Source: Metarhizium brunneum (lineage: Eukaryota; Ascomycota; Sordariomycetes; Hypocreales; Clavicipitaceae). From it: a DNA stretch of 64,000 nucleotides. Position 1 is the stretch's first letter; the number at the start of each line of letters is the position of its first letter. Below are positions 54,784 through 64,000 of this stretch, piece after piece. Location: NCBI RefSeq assembly GCF_013426205.1, contig NC_089423.1, forward strand, positions 2,294,001-2,358,000, given 5' to 3'. Position numbers and translations under genes: made by a program. The notes below the pieces were generated by a model that made no database searches, had not been told where the DNA came from, and was given only the letters and a program-made list of their open reading frames with translations.

Positions 54784-56750
54784 TTATGCCGAAACGTCCA
54801 GCGGAGACTTGCAGCCAAAAGCATTCAGCTGAGGAACCGCATAGATCTGGATCAGGTTCATGACGGAAGAATATATGCCGAGGGCACACAAGGCCATGGC
54901 ACCGAGGAAATACAGCAGATTGAAGACGTTGAGGTACCAACGGGCACCGAAGAAGCCGCGCACCCAGCGCCTGATTCCGCCATCGCGCGCCGCCAGCTCG
55001 CCGGTGCTTGGGTCGAACCCGGCTTCTCCCTCCATGGCGGACTTTTGGATCTGATAGCCTATGTGCAAAAGCGGCGGGAACGAGTACGTAAACTGCAAGA
55101 TGCAGACGGCGGCGACGATGCCGGTGAAGCCGGCGAAATCGGGAATCGCTGCTCCGATTACATAGGCCATAGACCAGTAGATTGGGACGAGAGCAAACCA
55201 GATATATCGACCGTGCTTGCTTTCCAGCGGCGGGGCCTTGAAGAATTCGACAAGAATGTTGTTATAGAGCACTGTCGTCATCTGTTAGCATGTGGCTGCT
55301 ACACATGAAAAAAAGGAATACACACCTTTGATACCAATATTGCCGTAGAGCGTAGCCGCAATCAGAGCGGATACAATGGCCAGGGAGTTGCCTGCTGTTT
55401 GCAAGCCGTACGCAGATATTCCCAGATATGCAGGCGTCTGCACGTACTGGCCCTGGAAGCCGTACATGAAGAGCCCGTATAGCATGTAGCAGATGTAGAT
55501 GAAGAGCTGGGCAGACCACATGCCCTTGAGAAAGTCTCTGGGGCGCCTCATTTCGGCCATGAACTCGGGAAAGATCATGGATCCGCCGTACGAGTACACG
55601 GCTTGCATGGCGCCGTTGAGCGAGGCCGCAAAGTTGCCAGAGTCAGGCAGGGCCGCGCTGTGCTGGACGGGGGGGTACGTTCCGTTGACGGGGGTGACGA
55701 GTGCCGGATCGATGGAATAGCCCGCCGACGAGGCGGACGCAGAGTAGAGAGGCGGCGTGTGGGCGGCGGCGCCCATGGTGATGAACATGATGAGCAGGTT
55801 GATGAAGACGGCCACGTTGGCAAGCCAGGTGAACTTTTGCAGGGTCCGAATCTGGCCCAGGACGAAGCCGGCGAGGGCCCAGACCAGGCAGCAAATAGCA
55901 TAGCAGAGCTTGAATTTTACGGCTTCCGACAACGCTTCGCCGTTGGATATGATGATGGCGCCGACGTTGCAGATAAGCTGGATGGCCTGAAGGACGTTGA
56001 ACAAGTAGCGGCACCATGTTCCGTAGACACGGAAGCCTATGTCTCCGAATGACTTGATGGGAAACTGAAATGAATCAAGGCCTGGACCGATTAGTTGAGC
56101 TTGTCGGAACCAATAGACATGAATTGATACAACCATGTTGTAGTTGAGGATCAACCTACCCATGAAGCAATCCCACAGCAGATATCCAGAAAACCCCGCC
56201 ATGAATCCAAAGACGGTATACAGAGCGGTACCCGGTCTATTCGTGTCGTGTTAGTTGCCGTCTCGTCAAGTTCTCGAAACCATGTTGGCTCATCTCATGA
56301 CACTCACCCCCAACCAGTCGTTGCGAAAGCATAGGGCAAGCCAAAGGGACCCAAAATATCGGTAGTGATGAGGTAGAAGATAGCACCGGTCCCAGCGGTT
56401 CTCAGGGCCCTCGAGGCGTTTGTCCACTCCTCGTCGGAAATAATCTTGCGCTGCTCAATGTCGGACGTGTTCAGATCAGAGCGAGTGGCAACGTCGGCAG
56501 GTCCCGTTTCAACCTTTTGCAGATTGGGGACCAGATAATACAAAAGCGACTTTTTGCCCGCTGGCCTGGGCAGTGCATCCTGTTCCGCACGAGTGATTCG
56601 CGCATAGTGTTGGTATTCTTGGAACGAGACGTCTGGGTCGTGAAGACGTCGCATACGGGGGGGGGTTGCGAAGCTGACAGGCTCAGCCTTGTCGTCTTGT
56701 CCAAGTCGATGGGAGTTGTGGTGCTCCACGAGTTTTTCAGAATTCTCCAT
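54784..56750 (-). CDS. Amino-acid permease, AAAP/Mtr-like
   Basis: Four exons (56308-56750, 56160-56236, 55326-56081 and 54784-55271) give 587 residues. Secondary amino-acid transporter of the Aa_trans family (PF01490), the family of Neurospora Mtr. The first ~125 residues are a cytosolic, charged N-terminus. About eleven hydrophobic helices follow, for example TGAIFYLITTDILGPFGLPY, VFGFMAGFSGYLLWDCFMG, FINLLIMFITMGAAA and ALVPIYWSMAYVIGAAI. A glycosylatable loop (NGTYPPV) lies in the middle. The long soluble N-terminus with Lys residues is where arrestin-adaptor ubiquitination usually controls such permeases. Likely a plasma-membrane importer of neutral amino acids; substrate specificity cannot be read from the sequence. 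It converges with the F-box gene, only about 210 bases apart at their 3' ends. Confidence 0.9.
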
Positions 56751-59700
56751 CTTGTCAATGAGATTGTGACTTGTGACGAGGGATTGAGACTCAAGAGTAA
56801 AGAGTCAAGACGGCGCGTGTCACGGTCCGGGGCCCCGGCGACGAGACGCCTACATATATACTGCCAATTTAACCGGCCGGCGTCGTCTCAATTGTCTGAT
56901 GCAGCTTCGGTGATGGTCCTGGAGTTGGTTCGGGCCAAGATTCGATCTTGTGGCGGAGGCGTGCCCTCCTCGGCGTCACTAGCGAATATTCTACAGGAAC
57001 TTTTTGTTCCTTCGACCAAGCTTCTCTCTCTTGTGGCGGCGCTGGCTCGGCCACACCTCCAAGACCGGCATCGAGGTGCCGATGAGACCAAGTTTATATG
57101 GTACACGAGGCTCGTCACCACGATCAAGGTATCAATCAGCCCAGTTCCTGGACAGAGGGCCCTCGCATGCCGTCCGAGCCGAGTCCTCTCCCACAAAGTG
57201 GATTTCGTATCGGTTCTAGTCCCATATGATATAACTACTCGGTACTACCCTGCTCTTCGAAGACAAGGTTACTTGAACCTTCAGAGCCACCGCTGTGCCG
57301 GATCGGTGTTATTGGGCGAGGGTTTAGGCTTATCTGTTTTGCTTGTAAACAGGAGCATCAAATTGTTCCAATGGAAACGTTTCGAGACGTCAAATAGGCC
57401 AAGCAAGAGTTCCACTCTCGGGTCTCGGGGTGTGTCTTGCCCTAATAACCCTGGCAACCTGGCAGGGTATCGTGAGCGCCACGATGCCGTCCGAGAATGA
57501 CTAGGGTACGGCTCTTCCGAGCAGCAAGGATCAAATTGCGTGGTCCCGCGTTCTTGTGGAATCGTCTTCCGTCTCCATTAGAAACCTGGGGTAGGCACAA
57601 GAAGTTGAGGGAGGAGCCCTGTAACGGCTTGAATCAAGGCATAACGATTCATGAATCTAATCCCCGATGAAGAAATGCGGGGAACCCAGATTGCAGGTCG
57701 CCGTCTTTCCACTTTCCACTTTCCACTTTCCACTTTCCACCTTGCACTTTGCACCTTGCACCTTGCACCTTCCACCTTCCAACTTCCCAGGCTCGGGTTA
57801 TCGGCTCGACGGATGGATTCTTGTGGAGCAAAAGGCAACGCCTCAATGCCAACAGACGAAAGCTCATGGGACGAAACAACAGCCACATCCGCATGTTGCC
57901 CCCGTCTCGGCCAAGGTCACTTGGAAGTGGCGAATGTTGACGGTCCTTGTGGATCAGACAGATGGCACGAGGCGTTTGCATACTCGCCAAAGGGGAAATG
58001 GCTACCGACGGTCCAATGGGAAGGATATCGTCGGGGAATTGCGACTTTTCGTCTTATTCGCCGGCTTCACCATGTTGATGAGAGCCAGCACTTGTTGCGC
58101 GAGGCGTCCCAAAATCGTCATCACACAATCATACTTGCGCAGGTTTGGCCAATAACACACACGTTGCTTTGTGTCGTGGATTTTCTTAGACCGGGCACTC
58201 AGAGTCATGGATGTAGAGGTGAGGCCAAACTCATACGAGTCCACGTCTAAGTCGCTTCTCCGGGACAAGGCCTGACGGAGATCTCCGCAGGCTCTCCGGC
58301 TTTCGGTTGTATATACCCCGGCGACTTGGAGGCACGCCGGCCGACTGGTTTGTAGGAGGAAGTCATCTTGGTGAACAGCTGGGGGCGCCAACCGCGTATC
58401 GAAAGCAAGTTGAGTCAAGGGTTGTAACTTGTAAGTGGCCAAGGATACTCGTATCCAAGTGCGTTTGCGAGCCCCGGTCTAGTCGTGTGAAAACGTGTGA
58501 GTTTCTCATATGTAAGGGACCAGGCAAGACCTGTATACCGGCAGTCTCGAAACACATCATCTCCCAACGCGAGATTCCTCCAAATGCCGTAGTATGCAGC
58601 CACAACAGGCCCCTCGGAGATGTCATTCATGCAATCCAGAATCGCAAAAACTGTAGGAATAACGTATCCTGCGCATCCTGATCCTCAACCGCCAATCCTC
58701 GCTGATCGTCCATAAGCTGGGGTATCCCATTGCATAGGCGGCGTACACACTTGGCCGAGTCGCGCCGGACAAAGAGCCGAACAGCGTTGCGAGTGTCGTA
58801 AGCAGTTGAAAACAAATGATGGATCGGCATATCCATGTATAGCGCCAATAGATGTGGCCTGTCGTGTTGATTCGGCTTGTAAGTTATTGAACATGTGGAA
58901 CTCGGAATATCTGAGCTTATGATTTCTCAGGATGTACGTACTATTTCGCCTCTGGGGCGAAACTTGAAAGCTAGACTAGGTTCCTCCGTACATGTTGCCG
59001 TATTGACAGTCCCGAATGCCTCCCTGACGCCTTCTGTCATCATGTTGATTTTCCTGCACGGTGTTATTTGGACAACCCACCCATCTGACGGTTTGATTCC
59101 AGGGGGGCTGTGGATTTCTACAGACATTTCCTGGCTTGTTTGCTTATTTTTGGTACTTTGCACCAAAAGTATAACTTGGTGACGGCGGCTTCGGGTCAGG
59201 GGAAGATATGCAGGCATGTTGTTCAAGTACACTGATGCTCTGGCGCAAAACATCTTGGCCAATCACACTCCAACGTCACAAAACTATCTGTATGCCTGGT
59301 CAGATACATTTGGCTTACTGCATACTCTTATTCCCACGAGTCGGGTAGGAAAGCGAGGAGCAAGCCGGAAGTAGTCACTACATGGACATGGCGTCCAAAG
59401 CACTTATAGGAGACATCTGCGAGCACTCTCGAGTATCCTCCTTGAATGATCAATTCTCCCATTTTTACTGGCACTACTTCACAGAATCGAGCCGAAAATA
59501 CAAAACATGCATTTTCAAAGCCCGTGGTTAAAAGTGTTTTCTCTCCACTGAATTCCCGTCTCTGGTGAGCCGAACGGGGACTTCATCGTGGCCTTGGGAA
59601 GAGGCCACCTGTTCCATCTTGATCAAATAAATAGCTCTGAGCCAAGCCGTTCTCACCATATCTTTCTGAGATTGGGAAAATTGAGCTTCAGTTCTGCTCC

Positions 59701-60802
59701 ACCACTTTTGGCGTGAAGCTGCCCCGGTCTTACTGGACAACCCCAACTTCTCGCCATGTCTTGAATTGGAAACAAGAACACCCCAGCCTACGACTTGAAG
59801 ATGAAAGCTTCATGGCAAAAGTCTTCAGTTGAAACTTGCAAAAAAAAAAAACAGTCATGGCCAAGTCCAGCAACAGGGACATCTTGGCCGGCCGCTTAAC
59901 GAGGAGCCATGTTTCTCCGTCCACAATACGATATGCAACGAGAACGATGCCTGTTTCTAAAAACTGAAGCAGAAACCTGGAGTCAGACTAGTACTAATCA
60001 AGGCAAATTGCTTCTGTGGAGAGCAGGGCTGACAGGCGTCGGGATGCCATTCCGCCAGATGGCACCTAACAAGAACAAGCCCATCCGATTCCCAACAAAT
60101 CCACATCGTCACCACACTCAAATGGCATCTTTTACCGATCATCATCATGCTCCCGCCTATCAGTCCCAAGATCAAAAGCCCCCCGGGCGACCAAAACTCA
60201 AGGATGAAAGACGACAACGACAAGCCCGGCGCAACCACAGCCAATCTGCAAGGTCGCGGAAATTACAACATTGAAGCTCCAGGGAAAAGCTTATTACATG
60301 ACCAGGGGTCTCTTCAGCAATTGTCCATCTAGACCAACGACGGCCCTGCAAGTTCCGCAATTCCCGCCATCTCAGGCACTAGCTCAAGCCCGTGGCTGAC
60401 CTGGGCTGAACAAGGCTGCTTTTCCCTCCCGCAGCGAACCTCCCCTCGATATCAAAGAGAGAGCGGCTGAAGTCGCATTTTTACCGAGCACAAGGCCAGA
60501 GGATACGAGCACACAGGATGGAGAATGGAGAGCCCGTGGTTTTCCTGTCCACAGCCGTGGTCAGTCCTGCTGCGTCGGGAGAAACTGCAAGAGTCGCGAC
60601 GTGCATCAGATAAACAGGAAAAGGGAGCCGTCCACCAACCTCATCATCAACATCCTCTTGTTCGGTTTCTTCTCACCGGGAGCACATTACAGACTCCCTC
60701 GTCACTACTTTCAGATCTACATTCCGTCGCGGCAACCGTCCCGTTGGTCGGCCTACACAAAAGTCGGGCGATACCACGCGCAAAAAGCAGGCACGAGGAG
60801 GC
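56751..60802. other. Large gene-poor interval with a heptamer array
   Basis: About 4 kb with no supported gene. It contains the 7-bp tandem array at 57704-57787, whose translations (WKVESGK-like repeats) explain several apparent open frames. The last ~300 bases before 60803 are C/T-rich and probably the promoter and leader of the next gene. Confidence 0.4.
57704..57787. repeat. Heptanucleotide tandem repeat, 12 units
   Basis: Twelve consecutive 7-bp units, ACTTTCC at the left changing to ACCTTGC and then ACCTTCC/AACTTCC at the right. The first four full units are identical, with the middle and right ones diverged by one or two bases. The block structure of variants suggests replication slippage. 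It lies in non-coding DNA 1 kb upstream of the permease start. Confidence 0.9.
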
Positions 60803-61945
60803 ATGATCACCGCAGGCTTCGTCGCCATTGCCCTCGCCGGGCTGGCCTCGCTCGCCGAAAACGCGGCCCCCTTCCAGGCCCCCGACACCTACTCTCTAAA
60901 CGGCGCCGGCCTGGCCAACGGCTTCGACGGACTCGCCGCCCGCGACGACGAGTGCCTCGCCAGCCAGGTCGCTTGCGGGACGGGCTTCTGTATGCCCCGG
61001 GGAGGATCCTGCTGCGACAGGGTCAGAGGGACGTACTGCGACGTCGGGTTCTACTGCTACCCGCAGGGCTGCTGCCCCAGCGGCAAGGTCTGTCGCGGCA
61101 GTCCCACGGACGGGTGCGCGTCGGGGAAGCAAGAGTGCGGGAGTGTCTGCATCGCCGGCTCCAGCGTCTGCTGCAACCCGGGAGCCAGCTCCGGCAATGT
61201 CTGGTGCGAGTACCCGAAGACCTGCGGTGCCGGCGGCAAGTGTGTCGGCAGGGCACTGGTGACGAGCGCCTCGGCCGTGCCGTCGTCCACTCTGCCTTCC
61301 TTGGGGATCGCCGATGCCACTGAGACTGGGGGCAGTTCGACCAAGGCAACCGGTGACAGTGGCGACGGCGGCAGCAGCAGCAACGACAATAGCAGCAGCA
61401 AGGGCGATAAGAAGACCCCCGTGGGAGCCATTGTCGGCGGCGTTGTCGGTGGTGTTGCCGCCATTGCCTTGGTTGGCGTCGGAATCCTGCTCCTCCTCCG
61501 TCACAAGCGGAAGCAGAAGGATGCTGCGCCGAGCCAGAACATGCAGCCTCCTCCTCATCAGCCTCTCATGCAGCAATACCCTCCCCAGACCTCGCCTTAC
61601 GCGGCAAACATCTCTCCTGCCCAGGGAATGGGATACCCTCCTGCCCCCCCGGGCTCTCCTCCTCCTCCTCAAGGATACTACAACGCTTCTCCGCCGCCGG
61701 GGCAATACTCTCCTTCAATGGCTACTGGCCAAGTCAGCTCGCCAACCGGTACATACTCAACTTCAACTGATCCTCGAACTGGCGCTCCCACCGTCAGCCC
61801 AGTTGGGTTTGCGACTGTCAGTGCTACGCCTCCTCCTCCTCCTCCCGCCAGCCAGGGACGCAATGGCAATGAGAAGCCCGTTGTTTACGAAATGTCTGCA
61901 AAGCCGGGCGACGACCACCGCGGCAATATCCACGAGCTTGCTTAA
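60803..61945 (+). CDS. Cys-rich single-pass surface protein with proline-rich cytosolic tail
   Basis: 380 residues, no intron, ATG 60803. A signal peptide (ITAGFVAIALAGLASLAE) leads into a Cys-rich ectodomain at about 48-150 with 20 Cys, including CC pairs (GGSCCDRV, YPQGCCPSG, SSVCCNPG), similar to granulin- or chitin-binding-like fungal surface domains. A Ser/Gly/Thr/Asp-rich stalk follows, then one transmembrane helix at about 210-235 (VGAIVGGVVGGVAAIALVGV) with a basic stop-transfer sequence (RHKRKQK). The cytosolic tail of ~145 residues is Pro-rich (PPPPQGYY, PPPGQYSP, PPPPPPASQG) and ends KPGDDHRGNIHELA. This is the layout of fungal wall sensors (Wsc/Mid2-like) with a different ectodomain. 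Ligand and pathway are unknown. Confidence 0.82.
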   Translation: MITAGFVAIALAGLASLAENAAPFQAPDTYSLNGAGLANGFDGLAARDDECLASQVACGTGFCMPRGGSCCDRVRGTYCDVGFYCYPQGCCPSGKVCRGSPTDGCASGKQECGSVCIAGSSVCCNPGASSGNVWCEYPKTCGAGGKCVGRALVTSASAVPSSTLPSLGIADATETGGSSTKATGDSGDGGSSSNDNSSSKGDKKTPVGAIVGGVVGGVAAIALVGVGILLLLRHKRKQKDAAPSQNMQPPPHQPLMQQYPPQTSPYAANISPAQGMGYPPAPPGSPPPPQGYYNASPPPGQYSPSMATGQVSSPTGTYSTSTDPRTGAPTVSPVGFATVSATPPPPPPASQGRNGNEKPVVYEMSAKPGDDHRGNIHELA

Positions 61946-62333
61946 GCGCATCGACACTAAAAGAGGACAGGGGGACGGACCATCTAAAGTCAGATAATAG
62001 GGCACTGCTATGGCGTTGAGGCGCTTTGTTGTGTGTTGTATTTATTGGCATGGAGCATTTACTAGAATGAGGTAGGAGCGCATTTCATGCTGATGTTGAA
62101 TGGCCAATTTTCTGGCAATTTTGTAGTATAATACATAAATAACTCATGAGCATATTAAACACATGCCGTCATATCTACTCGGATACTACCATGGGTCTGC
62201 ATCCACAGCAAGATGCCAAGTGTCGATTCGTTAGGGCAGTCGTAATTAAACCAGCTGATTGAATAGAGTATATTGCACATGTCGTGATGCTTCCAAATGG
62301 TATCCTCCTTGATTCATTACGTCATCTGCGTGC
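61946..62333. other. Intergenic between convergent genes
   Basis: 388 bases between two facing stop codons; AT-rich, with TAATACATAAATAA-type polyadenylation-like sequence near 62129. Nothing coding is supported. Confidence 0.5.
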
Positions 62334-64000
62334 TTACTCGCTATCGCTATCTCCAAATATTGCTTTCAACACATCAGCATTAGCTGCTTCCCCTTCGACA
62401 GCATCATTCTTCTCTGGATTCACCTCCACCGGTTGCTGTACTGGCGTTACAGCCCCTGATGACGTCGGTGCTTCCACAGCCGGAGGTGCTGAAACAGAAA
62501 CATTCAAATCAGACGTAGACCATTGCGTTGGCATCGCCCGACTATCGCTCCTCTTTGGCGTCGATGAGGTATTATCTGATTCGCGATCCGGTGCAACATG
62601 CGCAGGGGCGCGTACATTGAACCTCTTACAGAGCAGCCTTGTTGGGTAGAAATCTCCCACGGAGCGCGTCATGTGTCCAAACATGCCTAGGACAGCTGCT
62701 TCTTCAGCTGCATCTTTACTCTTTGGTTCGGGCTTTGACAGTAAATCTGTCCGCGTCTTGTCATCGCTTCCGTTGCCGTTGTTGGATGATGGATTAAGAA
62801 CCGTCTTTGATGTAGTGAATCTTGACGCCATGAAACCCGTCATGGGCTTAAAGATCCTGGCGCAGTTGTAGAATTCATTCATTTCTCGAATATAGTCCTC
62901 ATCTGTCGCTCTCGGCGCTTTATCTGGGAGATCTTGCCCAGGATTCGCCTGAGACATCAAGTACTTTCTGTAGCGGCCACGCTTTGCCTCGTCATCTGCA
63001 TATGGCCCAGCCGAGCTGCGGGATAGAGCTGCCGCTGCGGTTGATTGGTCCAGTTTGGGAACTTCGTTCCATAATGCCTGGCGTCTATCATCTTCTGACA
63101 GTGGGGTGTGACCTTCGGGGAGTTGGCCCAAACCAGGCGGGAGATGCTTATTTCCAGATAGAGCTGCCAGCTTATCTCTTGAGGAGGAAGAAATGAAGTC
63201 GAAGACAGACTTGCCCGGGAGGGCAGTCTCACCAAGAAGAGCTGCTCGAGATCTCGGGTCCAAGGTAGATACTTTTGCAGCATCGGCAGTTGAAGTGTAT
63301 TTAGAAGAATCCCCCATATTCAACGGGTCTTTGGATGACTTCCAACCCTCGGGAACGGGAGGTGGCGCGTATTGTGACAGAGCAGCCGCCAAATCCTCTA
63401 CGACCTTTGCCAGGACGAACCCATCTAGTGGGAGCCGGCCATCATGACATCGGCGGAGGTTGTGTCCAGCCCTCGCTGTCTTTGATAGAAATACTGGCGC
63501 TTTCTTAAGAGACGGGTTCACTGCAGCCGTAGCTTTCTTCTTCTTCTTCTTTTCCCCTCCCATAACGCGATTGTATCTTATCTTGGGTCCCATCTCATAC
63601 GGGTCTTCTTCATCCGAGCCGGTGTCGTTGAGCACACCAACGCCAAAAGCGCCCCTTTGAGATTTCGCTTCCTTTTTTGTTGCAGAAAACAAAGACGGTC
63701 TGCCGTTCTTGTCCAGTGCGTCGTCATCGTCATTATCCTGGTCTGAATCGCCAGTCTTTCCCAGACTTTGCAACCTCGCGCCGCCTTGGTGTCCCAGACC
63801 CATTCTATCCGTTTTTCGAACAAATTGTATCATTTGAGCATCGTCGGGAGCAAACAGATACATCTTGTTGTTGTCGGACACAACACCGCTCATTCCCACG
63901 TCGAGTCTGGCACCCCGTCGAATCTTGGGTCCAATTCCCTGGCCATCTTTCCAGCCCATTCTGCGTAACAGCTGTAGTCCCTTTGTGTCTCCGGATGATT
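62334..64000 (-). CDS. G-patch domain protein, GPATCH1-like (N-terminus missing)
   Basis: The frame is open to the right edge of the window, so the first exon(s) lie outside; 554 residues are visible. The G-patch reads LQLLRRMGWKDGQGIGPK at the edge, which is the end of the G-patch of the GPATCH1/DUF1604 family, nuclear proteins associated with the spliceosome and RNA helicases. Downstream conserved segments are YNRVMGG, DGRLPLDGFVLA, PVPEGWKSSKDPL, SRAALLGETALPGKSVFDFI, GLGQLPEGHTPLSEDD and MTRSVGDFYPTRLLCKRFNV. These are typical of fungal GPATCH1, including the final VLKAIFGDSDSE. A basic Lys run (GEKKKKKK) may be a nuclear localisation signal. The ATG at 63959 is internal, not the start. 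Confidence 0.9.
   Translation of the reverse strand, partial: SSGDTKGLQLLRRMGWKDGQGIGPKIRRGARLDVGMSGVVSDNNKMYLFAPDDAQMIQFVRKTDRMGLGHQGGARLQSLGKTGDSDQDNDDDDALDKNGRPSLFSATKKEAKSQRGAFGVGVLNDTGSDEEDPYEMGPKIRYNRVMGGEKKKKKKATAAVNPSLKKAPVFLSKTARAGHNLRRCHDGRLPLDGFVLAKVVEDLAAALSQYAPPPVPEGWKSSKDPLNMGDSSKYTSTADAAKVSTLDPRSRAALLGETALPGKSVFDFISSSSRDKLAALSGNKHLPPGLGQLPEGHTPLSEDDRRQALWNEVPKLDQSTAAAALSRSSAGPYADDEAKRGRYRKYLMSQANPGQDLPDKAPRATDEDYIREMNEFYNCARIFKPMTGFMASRFTTSKTVLNPSSNNGNGSDDKTRTDLLSKPEPKSKDAAEEAAVLGMFGHMTRSVGDFYPTRLLCKRFNVRAPAHVAPDRESDNTSSTPKRSDSRAMPTQWSTSDLNVSVSAPPAVEAPTSSGAVTPVQQPVEVNPEKNDAVEGEAANADVLKAIFGDSDSE

Noticed and set aside
57578..57990. Repeated WKVE/ARCKVQ peptides on both strands
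   Set aside because: They are translations of the 7-bp tandem repeat, not a repeat protein; there is no ATG-supported gene around it.
1..64000. tRNA, rRNA or CRISPR loci
   Set aside because: Scanning for T-loop-like GTTCGAAT segments and spaced direct repeats gave only isolated matches without cloverleaf context. A tRNAscan run would be decisive.

Overview
The window looks like a chromosomal segment of a filamentous ascomycete, most likely Hypocreales. Nearly all genes carry short GT-AG introns of roughly 50-160 nt. The identifiable proteins are fungal types: Pex20, a Whi2-like BTB protein, an HsbA-like secreted protein, an NmrA-like reductase and a Cys-rich Pca1-type metal ATPase. There is no operon structure. 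Genes lie on both strands, separated by gaps of 0.2-4.5 kb. I found no intact transposon, CRISPR array, rRNA or convincing tRNA.

Layout. 0-7.3 kb: tail of a Ser/Gly-rich protein, an HSL-type alpha/beta hydrolase, a DHCR24-like FAD oxidoreductase and, convergent with it, HMG-CoA synthase (ERG13). 7.3-10.8 kb: gene-poor, with a decayed FAD_binding_2 oxidoreductase next to an AT-rich tract. 10.8-15.3 kb: a BCS1-like AAA ATPase and an unrecognised gene. 15.3-19.7 kb: the longest gap. 19.7-26.6 kb: a DUF7820-type membrane glycoprotein, then PEX20 and SEC13 head to head. 27-31.6 kb: a GPI-type sorbosone-dehydrogenase-like protein and a Whi2-like protein. 32.9-41.9 kb: an accessory-looking stretch with small secreted proteins, a secreted TIM-barrel-like protein, a decayed SAM methyltransferase and an NmrA-like reductase. 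41.9-50 kb: an agmatine-deiminase-family enzyme, the metal ATPase and a secreted phytase-like-domain protein. 50.6-56.8 kb: a membrane RING-H2 protein, an F-box protein and an amino-acid permease. 56.8-64 kb: a 4-kb gap with a heptanucleotide array, a Cys-rich single-pass surface protein and a G-patch protein running off the right edge.

Most genes are housekeeping or surface functions and do not form one pathway. The clearest functional pairing is ERG13 beside a DHCR24-like reductase, both in sterol/isoprenoid chemistry. I saw no PKS, NRPS or terpene-cyclase core gene. The more unusual signals are two partly deleted pseudogenes, a recurring intergenic 9-mer (TACGGAGTA) that twice sits about 140 bp upstream of a start codon, a 59-residue secreted peptide, and the eleven Cys-Cys pairs in the ATPase N-terminus. 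Exon models were derived by eye from splice sites, reading phase and family resemblance.
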